From contig OY780932.1 of the NCBI GenBank assembly GCA_963675945.1, forward strand, positions 1,178,001-1,242,000: a stretch of 64,000 nucleotides of DNA, read 5' to 3'. Shown in pieces: positions 1 to 9,517 of this stretch. The first letter of the stretch is position 1, and each line of letters starts with the position of its first letter. The notes beneath the pieces are model-generated. The model was not told the origin of the DNA. It searched no databases and saw nothing but the letters and a program-made list of their open reading frames with translations. The stretch comes from G963556115 sp963675945 (GTDB lineage: Bacteria; Planctomycetota; SZUA-567). The position numbers and the translations under genes were made by a program.

Positions 1-2739
1 ATCAATGATGATTTTGGTGATGTGTATGGTATCATGTATGCGGTCATCGGCGAAGGCTTTACCTGGCGAGAAATGAAAGACTATGCGGATTATATTCGTA
101 AGCGCTTGCTCCGGGTAGAGGGTGTGGCCAAGGTTATGTACTGGGGGGTGCAGAATCAGGCAATCTTCGTCGAGATCGCCAGATCAAAGATGACGGAGAT
201 GGGAATATCCCCGGAAAAAATTACCCAGACGGTAACCGATCAGAACCTGGTGGCACAGTCTGGGCAGGTATTGGTGGGTAGTGACTATGTCTGGATTTTT
301 CCTTCAGGTGAATTCAGCGGTGTTGAGTCGATTGCGGATCTGATTATTCATGATGCAGTGAGCGGTACGGAAGTGCGTATTGGCGACATTGCAACGGTAA
401 AGCGCGGATATATTGAACCAGGGACTCAGATGATGAGTTTCTCCGGGTATGAGGATGGGGATACTTACTCTGGATCGCCGTGTATGGCTTTCTGTATATC
501 GCCGCGTGATGATGCTAATGTGGTATATATGGGTGACGGGGTGAAGGCTGAGCTTGACCGGCTGGAGGATATGCGACCGCTAGGTATGGAATTGCGTCCA
601 ATAGTCTTTCAGGGTGATGCGGTTAAGAAGTCTATTAGTAATTTTGTAGTAAATCTTGGAGAGTCACTGGCGATTGTTATTCTGGTGCTTCTGATATTTA
701 TGGGGCTCAGGAGTGGGGTTATTATCGGCTCACTCTTGCTCTTTATAGTAGCTGCGACCTTTGTCTGCATGTTTATTCAGGATATTACCTTGCAGCGAAT
801 ATCGCTGGGAGCGTTGATTATCGCCCTGGGTATGCTGGTGGATAACGGTATTGTGATTGCCGATGGCATGTTGATCAATATTCAGCGGGGAATCGATAAG
901 GTTAAGGCCGCGAGTATGATTGTAAAACAGACAACTCTGCCTTTGTTGGCTGGTACTACGGTCGGTATTCTTGCCTTCTCGGCGATAGGTCTATCTCCGG
1001 ATTCGACAGGTGAGTATTGTGGCTCATTATTCTGGGTTATCTTTTATTCGATGCTCTGGAGTTGGGTGATGGCGCTTACGGTAGTGCCTCTGCTTGGATT
1101 CTGGATGTACAAGGATGAGAGTGGTGCCGCAGATACCAAGGATGGCACAAAGAAGGAGCTGAAGGATCCGTATGATACGCCGTTTTATCGGTTTTATCGG
1201 GGGCTTCTGGCTTTTCTGGTTGATCACCGCTGGATAGTGCTGCTGATTATGATAGGATTATTGGCAACGGCAAGTTGGGGCTTTAAATTTGTCAAGAGAT
1301 CATTCTTCCCAGAGTCTGATGCGCCGAGATTTTACATTGATTTCTGGGAACCGCAGGGTACGGATATCCGGGTGGTAGACAAGCATATAAAAGAAGTTGC
1401 GGCGTATCTGACCGGGGTAGATGAAAAGACAGGTGAGAAGAGATTCCCTGAAATACGTTATATTTCTACTTTCGCCGGTTCAGGAGCTCCACGTTTTACC
1501 CTCACTTATTCTCCTCAGACTGCGAATCCAAGCTATGGTTTTATTTTGATTGAGGTTCATGAGGTCAATGACAAGGTGGAGAATGTACTGGCACCAGCGA
1601 TAAATCAGTATATTGAGGACAATTATCCTAGCGCGATGGGGACTATGATGAAGTTCAGGATGGGAGCGTCGTATGACGCAACTATTGAGGCGAGATTTTT
1701 TGGGGAAGATGCGGATATCTTGCGAAATGTTACCGATCAGGCCTTGCGGATAATGGATGATAATTTGAATGCACGGAGTATTCAGAATAACTGGCGAACT
1801 CGGGAGAAGATCTCAAAACCTTTCTTCAATGAGGATAGAGCTAGATTTGCGGGAATTACCCGCAATGAGATGGCTAATGCTCTGCAAATGACCTTTGTGG
1901 GTCAGCAGATCGGGATGTATCGCGAAAGGAATAATCTTATTCCGATTATGTCCAGGCCGACACTTGAAGATAGAGATAGTATAGATGATATGTACTATAC
2001 AACTATCTGGAGTGAGCAAGCTCAGAAGTATGTGCCGATTCAACAGATAGTCTCCGGCTTTAAGACCGAATGGCAGGATACCCTGATCTATCGAAGATTT
2101 GGTATTAGGTGTATGACTGCGCAGTGTGAACCGGTACGCTGGGTCACTGGGCCGGAATTACTCTCGCAGATTAAAGATCAGGTAGAAGCAATTAAACTCC
2201 CAGCAAATTACTGGCTGGAATGGGGCGGGCAGTATGAGAGTTCCAATGATGCCAACGAAGGTCTAATGAAGACCTTGCCGATAAGTTTCTTGATTATGGG
2301 AATGATTGTAGTTATTCTTTATGATGCAATAAAACAAGCGTTGGTCATATATCTTACAGTGCCGCTTGCGGTTATCGGGGTTACCGTTGGTTTGTTGATA
2401 ACTGGGATACCGTTTGGCTTTATGTCACTCCTAGGTTTTTTGAGTTTGTCGGGTATGATGATCAAAAATGCAATTGTACTTGTCGATCAGATTGATCAGG
2501 ATATTGCCTCGGGCAAGCATGTTTATCAAGCAATATTGGATTCCGGGGTTAGTCGTGTACGCCCGGTAGCGCTTGGTGCTTCGACAACGGTGATGGGTAT
2601 GATACCACTTTTGACCGACCCATTCTTTCAGGGCATGGCTGTGACTATCGTCTTTGGTCTATCCTTTGCAACTGCATTGACCTTGTTGATCTGCCCGGTA
2701 ATTTATGCTACTTTCTTCAAAGCTAGAAGACCTCATTAA
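1..2739 (+). CDS. RND efflux transporter permease, 5' end outside window
   Basis: Inner-membrane pump subunit of the AcrB/HAE resistance-nodulation-division family; it exports substrates by proton antiport with a periplasmic adaptor and an outer-membrane channel. The reading frame is open from base 1, so the true start lies upstream; 912 codons are present of a family length near 1020-1050. The first visible residues, INDDFGDVYG, match an internal segment of the second RND pump at 38898-41948, which places the missing part at roughly the first 130 residues. Visible are two transmembrane blocks (about residues 215-370 and 755-905) separated by the second periplasmic loop, and the helix with LGALIIALGMLVDNGIV typical of the proton-relay region. 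The adaptor gene would be expected upstream. Substrate cannot be told from sequence. Family call is firm. Confidence 0.93.
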   Translation: MNDDFGDVYGIMYAVIGEGFTWREMKDYADYIRKRLLRVEGVAKVMYWGVQNQAIFVEIARSKMTEMGISPEKITQTVTDQNLVAQSGQVLVGSDYVWIFPSGEFSGVESIADLIIHDAVSGTEVRIGDIATVKRGYIEPGTQMMSFSGYEDGDTYSGSPCMAFCISPRDDANVVYMGDGVKAELDRLEDMRPLGMELRPIVFQGDAVKKSISNFVVNLGESLAIVILVLLIFMGLRSGVIIGSLLLFIVAATFVCMFIQDITLQRISLGALIIALGMLVDNGIVIADGMLINIQRGIDKVKAASMIVKQTTLPLLAGTTVGILAFSAIGLSPDSTGEYCGSLFWVIFYSMLWSWVMALTVVPLLGFWMYKDESGAADTKDGTKKELKDPYDTPFYRFYRGLLAFLVDHRWIVLLIMIGLLATASWGFKFVKRSFFPESDAPRFYIDFWEPQGTDIRVVDKHIKEVAAYLTGVDEKTGEKRFPEIRYISTFAGSGAPRFTLTYSPQTANPSYGFILIEVHEVNDKVENVLAPAINQYIEDNYPSAMGTMMKFRMGASYDATIEARFFGEDADILRNVTDQALRIMDDNLNARSIQNNWRTREKISKPFFNEDRARFAGITRNEMANALQMTFVGQQIGMYRERNNLIPIMSRPTLEDRDSIDDMYYTTIWSEQAQKYVPIQQIVSGFKTEWQDTLIYRRFGIRCMTAQCEPVRWVTGPELLSQIKDQVEAIKLPANYWLEWGGQYESSNDANEGLMKTLPISFLIMGMIVVILYDAIKQALVIYLTVPLAVIGVTVGLLITGIPFGFMSLLGFLSLSGMMIKNAIVLVDQIDQDIASGKHVYQAILDSGVSRVRPVALGASTTVMGMIPLLTDPFFQGMAVTIVFGLSFATALTLLICPVIYATFFKARRPH

Positions 2740-2814
2740 GGTTGAGGGTTGACTGGTTATTGTGGTTGGCAGGAGTTGGGGTAATCGCTTAAATTTGCTG
2801 TAGAAAGAATATTT

Positions 2815-3492
2815 ATGAAATCGTCTGATTATACAAAAGAAGATTTTAGAAACATGGATCCCTGGAGATTATTCCGGATTATGGCAGAGTTCGTAGAAGG
2901 TTTCGAACACATGTCGGAAATAGAAAAAGGAGTCAGTATCTTCGGCTCGGCACGGATCAAAGAAGGAACAAAGTATTATCAACTTGCTAGAGAGGTGGCC
3001 AATAGTCTGGCACTCGCCGGTTTTGAAATTATAACCGGAGGTGGCCCGGGTATTATGGAGGCAGCAAACAGAGGGGCGTTTGAAAGCGGGGTCGGTAGGA
3101 CGGTCGGGCTAAATATTGATCTGCCGTTTGAGCAATCTGGCAATGCCTATGTGCAGCATGGGATTAACTTCCGGTATTTTTTCGTGCGTAAGGTGATGTT
3201 TTTAAAGTATTCATGTGCAGTGGTGGTTATGCCGGGTGGATTTGGCACTTTGGATGAATTTTTTGAGATTCTTACGCTGGTTCAGACGCAAAAAGTACCT
3301 CCGACTCCAATTGTATTGATGGGTGAAGATTTTTGGAAAGGGATGATTGACTGGGTGCGGGAGGTAATGTTGAATAATGATGATATAATGATATCACCGG
3401 AAGATCTCGATCTTGTACGGGTTACCGATGATCCGCATGTTGCTATTGAGCATATTGAGCGTGAATACGGCAAGACCAGGTTGAAGAGGTAG
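2815..3492 (+). CDS. LOG family protein (Lonely guy / TIGR00730 type)
   Basis: Rossmann-fold protein of the LOG family, whose characterised members are cytokinin riboside 5'-monophosphate phosphoribohydrolases or nucleotide 5'-monophosphate nucleosidases. The diagnostic motifs are visible: GGGPGIMEAANRG near residue 78 and PGGFGTLDEFFE near residue 141, which carry the phosphate-binding and catalytic residues. The length of 225 aa is in the normal range for the longer bacterial type. It lies 75 bp after the RND gene in the same direction, but no functional link is apparent. The physiological substrate in non-plant-associated bacteria is generally unknown. ATG start; a clear Shine-Dalgarno is lacking (AGAAAGAATATTT precedes it). 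Confidence 0.88.
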   Translation: MKSSDYTKEDFRNMDPWRLFRIMAEFVEGFEHMSEIEKGVSIFGSARIKEGTKYYQLAREVANSLALAGFEIITGGGPGIMEAANRGAFESGVGRTVGLNIDLPFEQSGNAYVQHGINFRYFFVRKVMFLKYSCAVVVMPGGFGTLDEFFEILTLVQTQKVPPTPIVLMGEDFWKGMIDWVREVMLNNDDIMISPEDLDLVRVTDDPHVAIEHIEREYGKTRLKR

Positions 3493-3522
3493 CCTTGATT
3501 CTTGATAATCGCTTTGTGTAGT

Positions 3523-3720
3523 TTATTGATATCCGGCTAAAATTTGCTTTAACACTTTTGTGATTGAGGCTTCACGAGACGGGGATGTGGCTTGGAAGGC
3601 TCGCTGTGCAGGCCCATAGGCGTAAATTGTTATTGTCCCAGGATTCGGCTCTTCTTCAAAGAAGAGCCAGCCTGGAAACATCGGGAACTCACCTAAGCAT
3701 TTCTTATTCAATTCATTCAT
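3523..3720 (-). CDS. small hypothetical protein
   Basis: A 65-codon frame starting 9 bp after the stop of the TonB-like gene and running the same way, so the two are probably co-transcribed. The product is rich in aromatic residues and proline in its first half and has a short amphipathic C-terminus. No signal peptide, membrane segment or known motif is seen. No convincing ribosome-binding site precedes the ATG; translational coupling to the upstream gene would be needed. The tight spacing argues for a real gene, but a chance frame cannot be excluded. No function is proposed. Confidence 0.4.
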   Translation of the reverse strand: MNELNKKCLGEFPMFPGWLFFEEEPNPGTITIYAYGPAQRAFQATSPSREASITKVLKQILAGYQ

Positions 3721-3729
3721 AATAGATAA

Positions 3730-4929
3730 TTATCTATTCTCAAAGACAAAATTAATTACAATTTTTTGAAATATCGGGTCATTCAGCATCTGCGGGGTCG
3801 GGGGTTCAAATGGTTCGCCGTTGTGAACATCCATGAGAACATTTCGTGCGGCAGAGATCTCGGTAGCTATATTATTGGGCATTGATTCCATAAAATTGAT
3901 ATCATCAAGATATCCTTGCGGGTTTATGGTGAAGCTCATAATCACATTGCCTTCATGGAGGCTGATAGGGTTAATTTGTTGTTGAATAATAATTGCTTGA
4001 TGTATACGGCGAAGAATCTTGTCCATATAGGCGCCATAGCGGCTGCGTAAAACGGCGATTGATTTCGAACCTGTATTGATTGCCGAAGAGTTGAGGCGTT
4101 TCTTCATCTTGCTGCCATTAGTATTATTTGTGCTGCCGATTTTGCGTACCGGGATCTTTCTAGAGACAACCTGTTGTTGTGGCTTGACCTCTTGTTGAGC
4201 TGGACGTTGCGGCTCAGGAGGAGCGGTGGCGGGTGTGATTGGATCTGGAATAGGTTTCTCAGTGATCTTGCTGATCTCATCGGAAGCAGTAATTCCCGGT
4301 ACCTCTGTAGTATCATACTCTTCTACCTTCTTTGGCTCTTTGGGTTTGCTGGCTTTTGGTAATATGCTCTTGATATTATCTTGTAGAGCCAGATCGGGCA
4401 GCTCGGGCAGCACCTGCTCTTTGGGTTTAGGTTCGGCCTGTAGCTCCTTGGCAGGGGAACGGCTGATAGTCGGTTTGCTAGGAGCCTGAGCCGTAATTTT
4501 GGGTACAGGGGGAGGAGTAGGGGTGATCTCTGGAGATTCGATAGAATCAGGCAGAGGATTACCTTTGGTAAATGATTCAATTTGTGATTCTTCCTGATTG
4601 CTGGGGCCGAGTTTGGGAAGTTTGGGATCTACCAGATTATCCCGTGACTGCCTGTTCACTCTACCGACAGCTTTGATCTCTTTATCTTCAATTTTTTCAT
4701 CGAGTAACTTTTCATCAACTGTAACAAAATTCATGGTTTCTTCATGCTTAACAGGCGGTTCGACAGCTTTGAAAATAAAGAGAATAGAATCCTTGCCAAT
4801 ATAGCCGAAGAGAAAGAAGATTAAGAGGTGAACCAGTAACGCAAGCAGGAGCATGATTAAAAAGCCTATGCGGATTATTCTGCGAAACCTTCCAGAATTT
4901 ATAAGCTTGGGGATATTTTGCATACTCAT
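3730..4929 (-). CDS. TonB-like energy transducer
   Basis: Probable TonB-family protein that would span the periplasm and pass energy from ExbB/ExbD to outer-membrane receptors. It has a short cytoplasmic N-terminus, one hydrophobic anchor at about residues 20-42, then a long proline/lysine/glutamate-rich stretch to about residue 290, and a folded C-terminal region. The C-terminal part contains SRYGAYMDKILRRIHQ and a segment on sensing of the form VIMSFTINPQGYLDDI, which resembles the beta-alpha-beta C-terminal TonB/TolA fold. At 399 aa it is longer than typical TonB (about 240). No exbB/exbD or receptor gene is adjacent. TolA is the main alternative. Architecture is clear; the exact family assignment is inferred. 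Confidence 0.72.
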   Translation of the reverse strand: MSMQNIPKLINSGRFRRIIRIGFLIMLLLALLVHLLIFFLFGYIGKDSILFIFKAVEPPVKHEETMNFVTVDEKLLDEKIEDKEIKAVGRVNRQSRDNLVDPKLPKLGPSNQEESQIESFTKGNPLPDSIESPEITPTPPPVPKITAQAPSKPTISRSPAKELQAEPKPKEQVLPELPDLALQDNIKSILPKASKPKEPKKVEEYDTTEVPGITASDEISKITEKPIPDPITPATAPPEPQRPAQQEVKPQQQVVSRKIPVRKIGSTNNTNGSKMKKRLNSSAINTGSKSIAVLRSRYGAYMDKILRRIHQAIIIQQQINPISLHEGNVIMSFTINPQGYLDDINFMESMPNNIATEISAARNVLMDVHNGEPFEPPTPQMLNDPIFQKIVINFVFENR

Positions 4930-5740
4930 TATTGTTTGATATTATTCCTGCTTTGATAAATAAATACTCTATATACTATACATAATAATGTAATATAGTA
5001 AATGTGGAAAAAGTATATTTGTCATTCGTGTCCGATAAAAATGATATTAATGTTGGCAACCGAAGTTGCTAGCAATATAATTAGGCAGGTGGAGTGTTAA
5101 AGGTCTATAACCGATAAAAAATGAAAGACAGAGACTAAGAACAAATAATGCAGAGCAAAACTGCAAAATTATTAAAAAATTTTGAAAGGGAAAATAATAA
5201 GCTGAATCTAAAAAAAAGTAAGTGTTAGAGGTGAGCATAAGCGGAAATAAGTTATAATGCATATAGTCTCCTAATAGCTGTAGGTAAGCTGTAAAGTGAT
5301 ATAAATAAAAATGTTATATATGTTGAAGGTTTGAGTTGCTTACAGTAAAAGTTGAGTGTGGAGGTCTGCTCAGAGGTTGCTGGGAGCTTGAGTTTTGAGT
5401 TTAAAAGTATAGTCGATTAAAAAAATGCGAAGAATAAAGCTAGAGAATTTAGATTTTTTGCTTTACAAAAGTGATCAAAGCGGATATTCTTATAGAATAA
5501 TGTCGTAGAGGCATAGTCTGATAATGTTATACTTTGGTCTGTGTCTAGGAGAACTACGATATTAGCAGTTGGGTAAGATGGAACTATTTATTTCTGAGTA
5601 CATCTGAGGTGTGGATGTCTTCAAGAGTAATATTTTGATTTTACTTTTATGAAGTGATTTATTTTTAAATTTTAAGATGTTGAGTATCGCTTTTTATTGT
5701 TTTTGTTGTTCTTATTGGGGGAACAAAGGAGAAAAGGATT
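4930..5740. other. AT-rich intergenic region
   Basis: Divergent spacer between the TonB-like gene and the Cys-rich repeat protein. It is strongly AT-rich and full of stop codons on both strands. A 71-codon frame at 5047-5262 on the minus strand has no ribosome-binding site and biased, hydrophobic-by-composition content, so it is not called. A possible promoter for the downstream gene is listed separately. Confidence 0.6.
5462..5490 (+). promoter_or_regulatory. candidate sigma70-type promoter of repeat-protein gene
   Basis: TTTACA at 5462-5467 and TATTCT at 5485-5490 are separated by 17 bp. If used, it would leave an untranslated leader of about 240 bases before the gene at 5741. AT-rich sequence produces such matches by chance, so this is tentative. 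Confidence 0.3.
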
Positions 5741-6898
5741 ATGAGGATGAATATTAAGGGGATTATGCTTGCTGCTGCAGTTGCTCTATGTGGCTCTGCT
5801 TTCGCAAGTAACGATGTTGATATGCCTGCTGAACAGGGCATGATCATGGCCAGCAACGATATGGTTGCTAATCAGGAAGGCTTTTACAACAATAGCGAAT
5901 CTGTTGTTAAGACTTCTGCAGATGTTGAAGAAGGTATGGAAGTTCCTTTCGTTGAAGGTAAAGGTGCTCCACGCCCAATCGCTGGTTACGCTTGGTGTCT
6001 TGTAACCAAGCCTGCAACTTACAAGCAGGTTGCTACTGAATGCATGGTTCGTCCAGAGACATACTACACCAAGTGTGTTCCTGCTGAATATGCTATGCAG
6101 GAAGTCAAGGTTATGGTTAGCCCAGCAAAGAAGGTCGCTTACTGCCTGCCAGCAAAGGTACGCTGTAAGAAGATGAAGGTAATGGTCGAGGAAGCTCAGA
6201 CCTGCTACAGCATCATCCCTGCTGAGTACAAAATGGTTGAGAAGGAGATCGAAGTTCAGTCTCCAAGCACAACTAAGATGTGGGTTCCTGCAGTCTACAA
6301 GACTGTTGAAGAAAAGATCATGGTAAAGCCTCCTATGCGTAAGTGCGAAGAAGGTGAATGTGCCAATACTCCTATCGGTGTTGATAATGATGCTCCTGCT
6401 CTCTGCGTTAGCAGCGAATGCACTCCAGCCGAGTACGTATGCGTTAAGAAGGAAGTCCTGGTTAAAGAGGGTGAACTTGTTGACAACCCATGTGCTGGCC
6501 GTAAGCAGACTATTAAGGTCAAGACTCTCGTAAAGCCTGCTGAAGTTAAAGAATGTGTAATTCCACCAAAGTATGCTGAAATTGATGTTGCAGAAGTTGT
6601 TGACGGTGCTGAAGTTGAATTCAAGACTATTCCTGCAGTTTACAAGACTATCAAGCGTCTAGTTCTGGTTAAGCCAGAGTCAACTGTTGAAGTTAAGGTT
6701 CCAGCTAAGTACGAAACTAAGATGTCTAAGGTAATTGCTACTCCTGAGATCATGGTTTGGAAGCTAGTTAAGAAGTCTAAGTTTACTGCATCAACAGTAT
6801 CTGAGGCTAAGATTGTATCTGCTCCTGCTATCGAAGGTGAAGCTGTAGAGATTGAATCAGTTGAATACGAGAGTGTTCCAGGCGCTGGCTCTAACTAA
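5741..6898 (+). CDS. exported cysteine-rich protein with PAxY repeats
   Basis: Exported protein, function unknown. An N-terminal signal peptide (MRMNIKGIMLAAAVALCGSAFA) ends near residue 22. The mature part contains about ten imperfect repeats of roughly 23 residues with the pattern hydrophobic-P-A-x-Y, then a charged strand ending V-x-V-K-P, for example VPAVYKTVEEKIMVKP and IPAVYKTIKRLVLVKP. About a dozen cysteines are scattered in the first 250 residues and none in the last third. Similar PA-Y-V repeats occur in some OmpA-family and other envelope proteins, so a surface or periplasmic structural role is likely. A strong ribosome-binding site (AAAGGAGA) precedes the ATG. Codon use is biased toward GCT, GTT and AAG, unlike neighbouring housekeeping genes, suggesting high expression. 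It ends at a good terminator, so it is probably monocistronic. Confidence 0.8.
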   Translation: MRMNIKGIMLAAAVALCGSAFASNDVDMPAEQGMIMASNDMVANQEGFYNNSESVVKTSADVEEGMEVPFVEGKGAPRPIAGYAWCLVTKPATYKQVATECMVRPETYYTKCVPAEYAMQEVKVMVSPAKKVAYCLPAKVRCKKMKVMVEEAQTCYSIIPAEYKMVEKEIEVQSPSTTKMWVPAVYKTVEEKIMVKPPMRKCEEGECANTPIGVDNDAPALCVSSECTPAEYVCVKKEVLVKEGELVDNPCAGRKQTIKVKTLVKPAEVKECVIPPKYAEIDVAEVVDGAEVEFKTIPAVYKTIKRLVLVKPESTVEVKVPAKYETKMSKVIATPEIMVWKLVKKSKFTASTVSEAKIVSAPAIEGEAVEIESVEYESVPGAGSN

Positions 6899-6942
6899 TA
6901 ATTTCTATACAGCGGTTATACCGCAGTTGTGAGAAAAATTTT

Positions 6943-6973
6943 AAGGATCCCTATTAAGGGATCCTTTTTTTTT
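6943..6973 (+). terminator. Rho-independent terminator of repeat-protein gene
   Basis: Perfect 10-bp stem, AAGGATCCCT at 6943-6952 with AGGGATCCTT at 6957-6966, a 4-base loop and a run of nine T from 6965. It sits 45 bases after the stop codon. Confidence 0.92.
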
Positions 6974-7591
6974 ATGGCTAAGAATTTTGAGATCTGCATG
7001 AATAAATATAAAGGGTTAGCAGTGGGTAGTCAAAAGATAATTTTCATAATGAAAATAAATTTATGCATGAGTCGAAGATTATTATAAAAAGCAATAGAAG
7101 TAAGTACTATATATTAAAATTCTAAGGAAGAATTATAAAACTTTTAAAGTAATATTTAAAAGGATGAGTATGCCAAGATATAACAGAAAAGTAAATTGAA
7201 GTAAATATTGAGTTGTTATATGAATTTATTAAAAAATAAGAATTACTATTGAGCTTGAAGTGTTTTGGTTATGAGATATTAAAATGCCTTGATATGTTTA
7301 TGAAAAACTATTAAGTGAAAAATAAATTAAAGTTGTAATAGTAAAAGTCAATGAAGTTTGCAAGACAAACTAGTGAGTAGGAGTGTAAAGAGTATTAGAA
7401 TTATATGATTTTAAGTGATGTGGTATAGTATAGTATACTCAATGTGATGAGTAATAAGTTGTGATAATAAAGTGGAAAAACAAATTATCACCTTTTTTAT
7501 AATATATATAAAAAATGCAGTCAAGGAAAACTCAACTTTTTTCGATAAGATTATAGAGATTTACTATAATAATACAAGTTGGAGAAATATG
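6974..7591. other. AT-rich intergenic region
   Basis: About 600 bases, very AT-rich, with stops in all frames apart from an in-frame extension (7472-7591) of the following gene. That extension is not called because it lacks a ribosome-binding site and encodes low-complexity residues. No RNA gene or repeat was recognised. Confidence 0.6.
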
Positions 7592-9091
7592 ATGTATAGA
7601 ATACCTCGGCTGGCAGTAATTCTGATATTAATGATAGTTTGTGCATACTGTGCTGATCTACAGAAGGTAGAGGGCAAGGAGAAGGTTGTATGTATGGGTG
7701 ATGAGATCACCAAAGGCTATTGGCGCGAAGAATTAATAGGTAATGGAACGTGCTGGGTTGATATCCTAGCTGCATATAATAGCGATATGGAGGTGATTAA
7801 TGCAGGTGTAGATGGTATGGAAGCGGGGAAGGTAGCATATCTACAAGGGATACTCGATGAGTATCCAGATGCTGATACCTATATAATCTATTTTGGAATA
7901 AATGATATTAAACGTATAACCTCTATCGATCCAGGAGGAGCTGCTTCTGTTGGAGCAAAAGTGTTAAGAATGGTTCGAAAAATAAAACAAAGTGCACCTA
8001 AAGCAAGGATCGTATTGGTAGCTCCACAGCGTATAGAATCTGCAGGATTGAGCGCTGAGAATAAAGCTGCAGGCTATAATGCGAATTCTGAGGTATTGTG
8101 TGATATGATCGCCGGCAGTATAAAAGTTGTGGCTGAGCGTGAGCAAGTTGAGTTTGTATCGTTGCTCGACCAAATTACTCCGAAAATGCTTGCTGATGGA
8201 GTTAGACCAAATCGTGAGGGTCATGCAGAGATCGCAAAGATCATTTGGAATAAACTAAAAAATCCTGGGAGTAGAAGCGAAGAAGATATCCTTAGTGTGC
8301 AAATGGCACCGCCACCGATAGGAGTTCCGGCAGTGAGTGAACAGGGAACTGAGGCCATAATTGAAGGTATAAATAATGATATACAAGAGTTGGCAGGTAT
8401 CGGAAGTAGAGTAGAGATTGTTGAGTCGAAGCAACAGCACATAGATGGTAGAGCTACTAAATTTGTAGATAAAGCACAGACAGCAGGTATTGTATCTAAA
8501 AATGCGTATGAGATCGGCAATAATCTAGCAGGTGTGGTTTTAGATAAAATTGAAGGGATATTAATTCGGAAGGTGGATGTGGTAATGGCGGCGCAGTTTG
8601 CAGATAAAGACTTGGGTAGTGATGGTATTACTCAAGTAAGTTATGTTAAATACAATTTACCAGATCCAAGTAGTGTTGCGAGTTTTATAACTAATATTGA
8701 AGCAAAGAATAATGATTATGAGCTGCTTGCGAATGCAGTAAATTGGGATGAGGTAGAGGTGGAGCGCAATATTGATAATATTAAGACATTATCTCCAGAA
8801 GAAGTAAAGAATGAAGAGAAAATAGTTACAGCTAAGCCAGAAATTGATTTGCAGAAAAATGCAGAAAAGGATATAATTTCTCAGAAAGAAATTATTGAAG
8901 TATGGTTGCCTGAGTTGGAGTTAATTGAAGACAATACCAAGGACAGGGCTAAAGTTATAAATAATCTGGAAATTGCAGAGAAAGAGGCTGTTGCGCTTAA
9001 ATCAACAGAAGTTAAAGAGGTCTTCGCTATTTCTGAACCTATAGAATATACTGGCTATGAAGTGTTAATCCATACAGGAATCGGTAAATAG
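7592..9091 (+). CDS. exported SGNH/GDSL hydrolase with long acidic C-terminal extension
   Basis: Predicted exported esterase/lipase-like hydrolase of the SGNH superfamily. Start chosen at 7592 (second of two adjacent ATGs) because GGAGA at 7581-7585 is then 6 bases away; an upstream in-frame ATG at 7472 has no such site. A hydrophobic leader covers residues 8-22. SGNH blocks are visible: block I as CMGDEITKGYW with D in place of the usual GDS serine context, block III as FGINDIK, and block V as DGVRPNREGH. The usual nucleophile serine is not seen in block I (GDE instead of GDS), so catalytic activity is doubtful. The hydrolase domain occupies about residues 30-225. The remaining 270 residues are acidic, Glu/Ile/Val-rich and match no domain I know. 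Chromosomal neighbours are two other exported proteins. Confidence 0.75.
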   Translation: MYRIPRLAVILILMIVCAYCADLQKVEGKEKVVCMGDEITKGYWREELIGNGTCWVDILAAYNSDMEVINAGVDGMEAGKVAYLQGILDEYPDADTYIIYFGINDIKRITSIDPGGAASVGAKVLRMVRKIKQSAPKARIVLVAPQRIESAGLSAENKAAGYNANSEVLCDMIAGSIKVVAEREQVEFVSLLDQITPKMLADGVRPNREGHAEIAKIIWNKLKNPGSRSEEDILSVQMAPPPIGVPAVSEQGTEAIIEGINNDIQELAGIGSRVEIVESKQQHIDGRATKFVDKAQTAGIVSKNAYEIGNNLAGVVLDKIEGILIRKVDVVMAAQFADKDLGSDGITQVSYVKYNLPDPSSVASFITNIEAKNNDYELLANAVNWDEVEVERNIDNIKTLSPEEVKNEEKIVTAKPEIDLQKNAEKDIISQKEIIEVWLPELELIEDNTKDRAKVINNLEIAEKEAVALKSTEVKEVFAISEPIEYTGYEVLIHTGIGK

Positions 9092-9517
9092 GTTGAAATA
9101 TAATAGTATAAATGAGTAAGTATATAGTGGTGAGATAAAGCATAATTATTATGATAAAATGCTGCAGAATTGCGATGAAAATGACGTTATAAGTATAAAT
9201 ACTAGTATTAGATAAAAAAAACAAAAAAAAATCGAAGGATTTTTTATTATTGGTAAAGAAGTTTAAAATAATATAATTTGTTTAGTGGTAGTATGTTGTG
9301 ATGATATTTGTTGTGGATGGAGTAGTAAATATTGGCTAATGTTATCAAAAAAGTGTTGACAATTATGGAAAGTAATGCATAATTCAATGAGAAGTACCCG
9401 TCCAGAATTCCTTGTTGACGGTTGTTTTATAAAAAGTTTTTTATAATATTTTTGTCGGAGTTATTTTATTGTTGTGTGGCAAGTTTGCCGCAAGTAAAGG
9501 GAAAAAGGAGAATTGGG
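9092..9517. other. AT-rich intergenic region with porin promoter
   Basis: Spacer before the porin gene. Frames on either strand (for example 9039-9224 minus) are low-complexity and unsupported. It holds the candidate promoter listed at 9356-9383 and a leader of about 130 bases. Confidence 0.6.
9356..9383 (+). promoter_or_regulatory. candidate sigma70 promoter of porin gene
   Basis: Consensus TTGACA at 9356-9361, 16-bp spacer, CATAAT at 9378-9383 (five of six consensus bases). Transcription would begin near 9390 and give a leader of about 128 bases before the ATG at 9518. Confidence 0.6.

Noticed and set aside
5047..5262. 71-codon minus-strand frame in the spacer before the repeat-protein gene
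   Set aside because: No ribosome-binding site, Phe/Leu/Tyr-rich content expected from AT-rich DNA, no recognisable motif.
7472..7591. Upstream extension of the SGNH hydrolase gene
   Set aside because: No ribosome-binding site at 7472, and the extension would mask the signal peptide that follows GGAGA at 7581.
9415..9447. Second promoter-like pair (TTGACG and TATAAT) before the porin
   Set aside because: The spacing of 21 bp is too long for a sigma70 promoter; the upstream pair at 9356-9383 is better.
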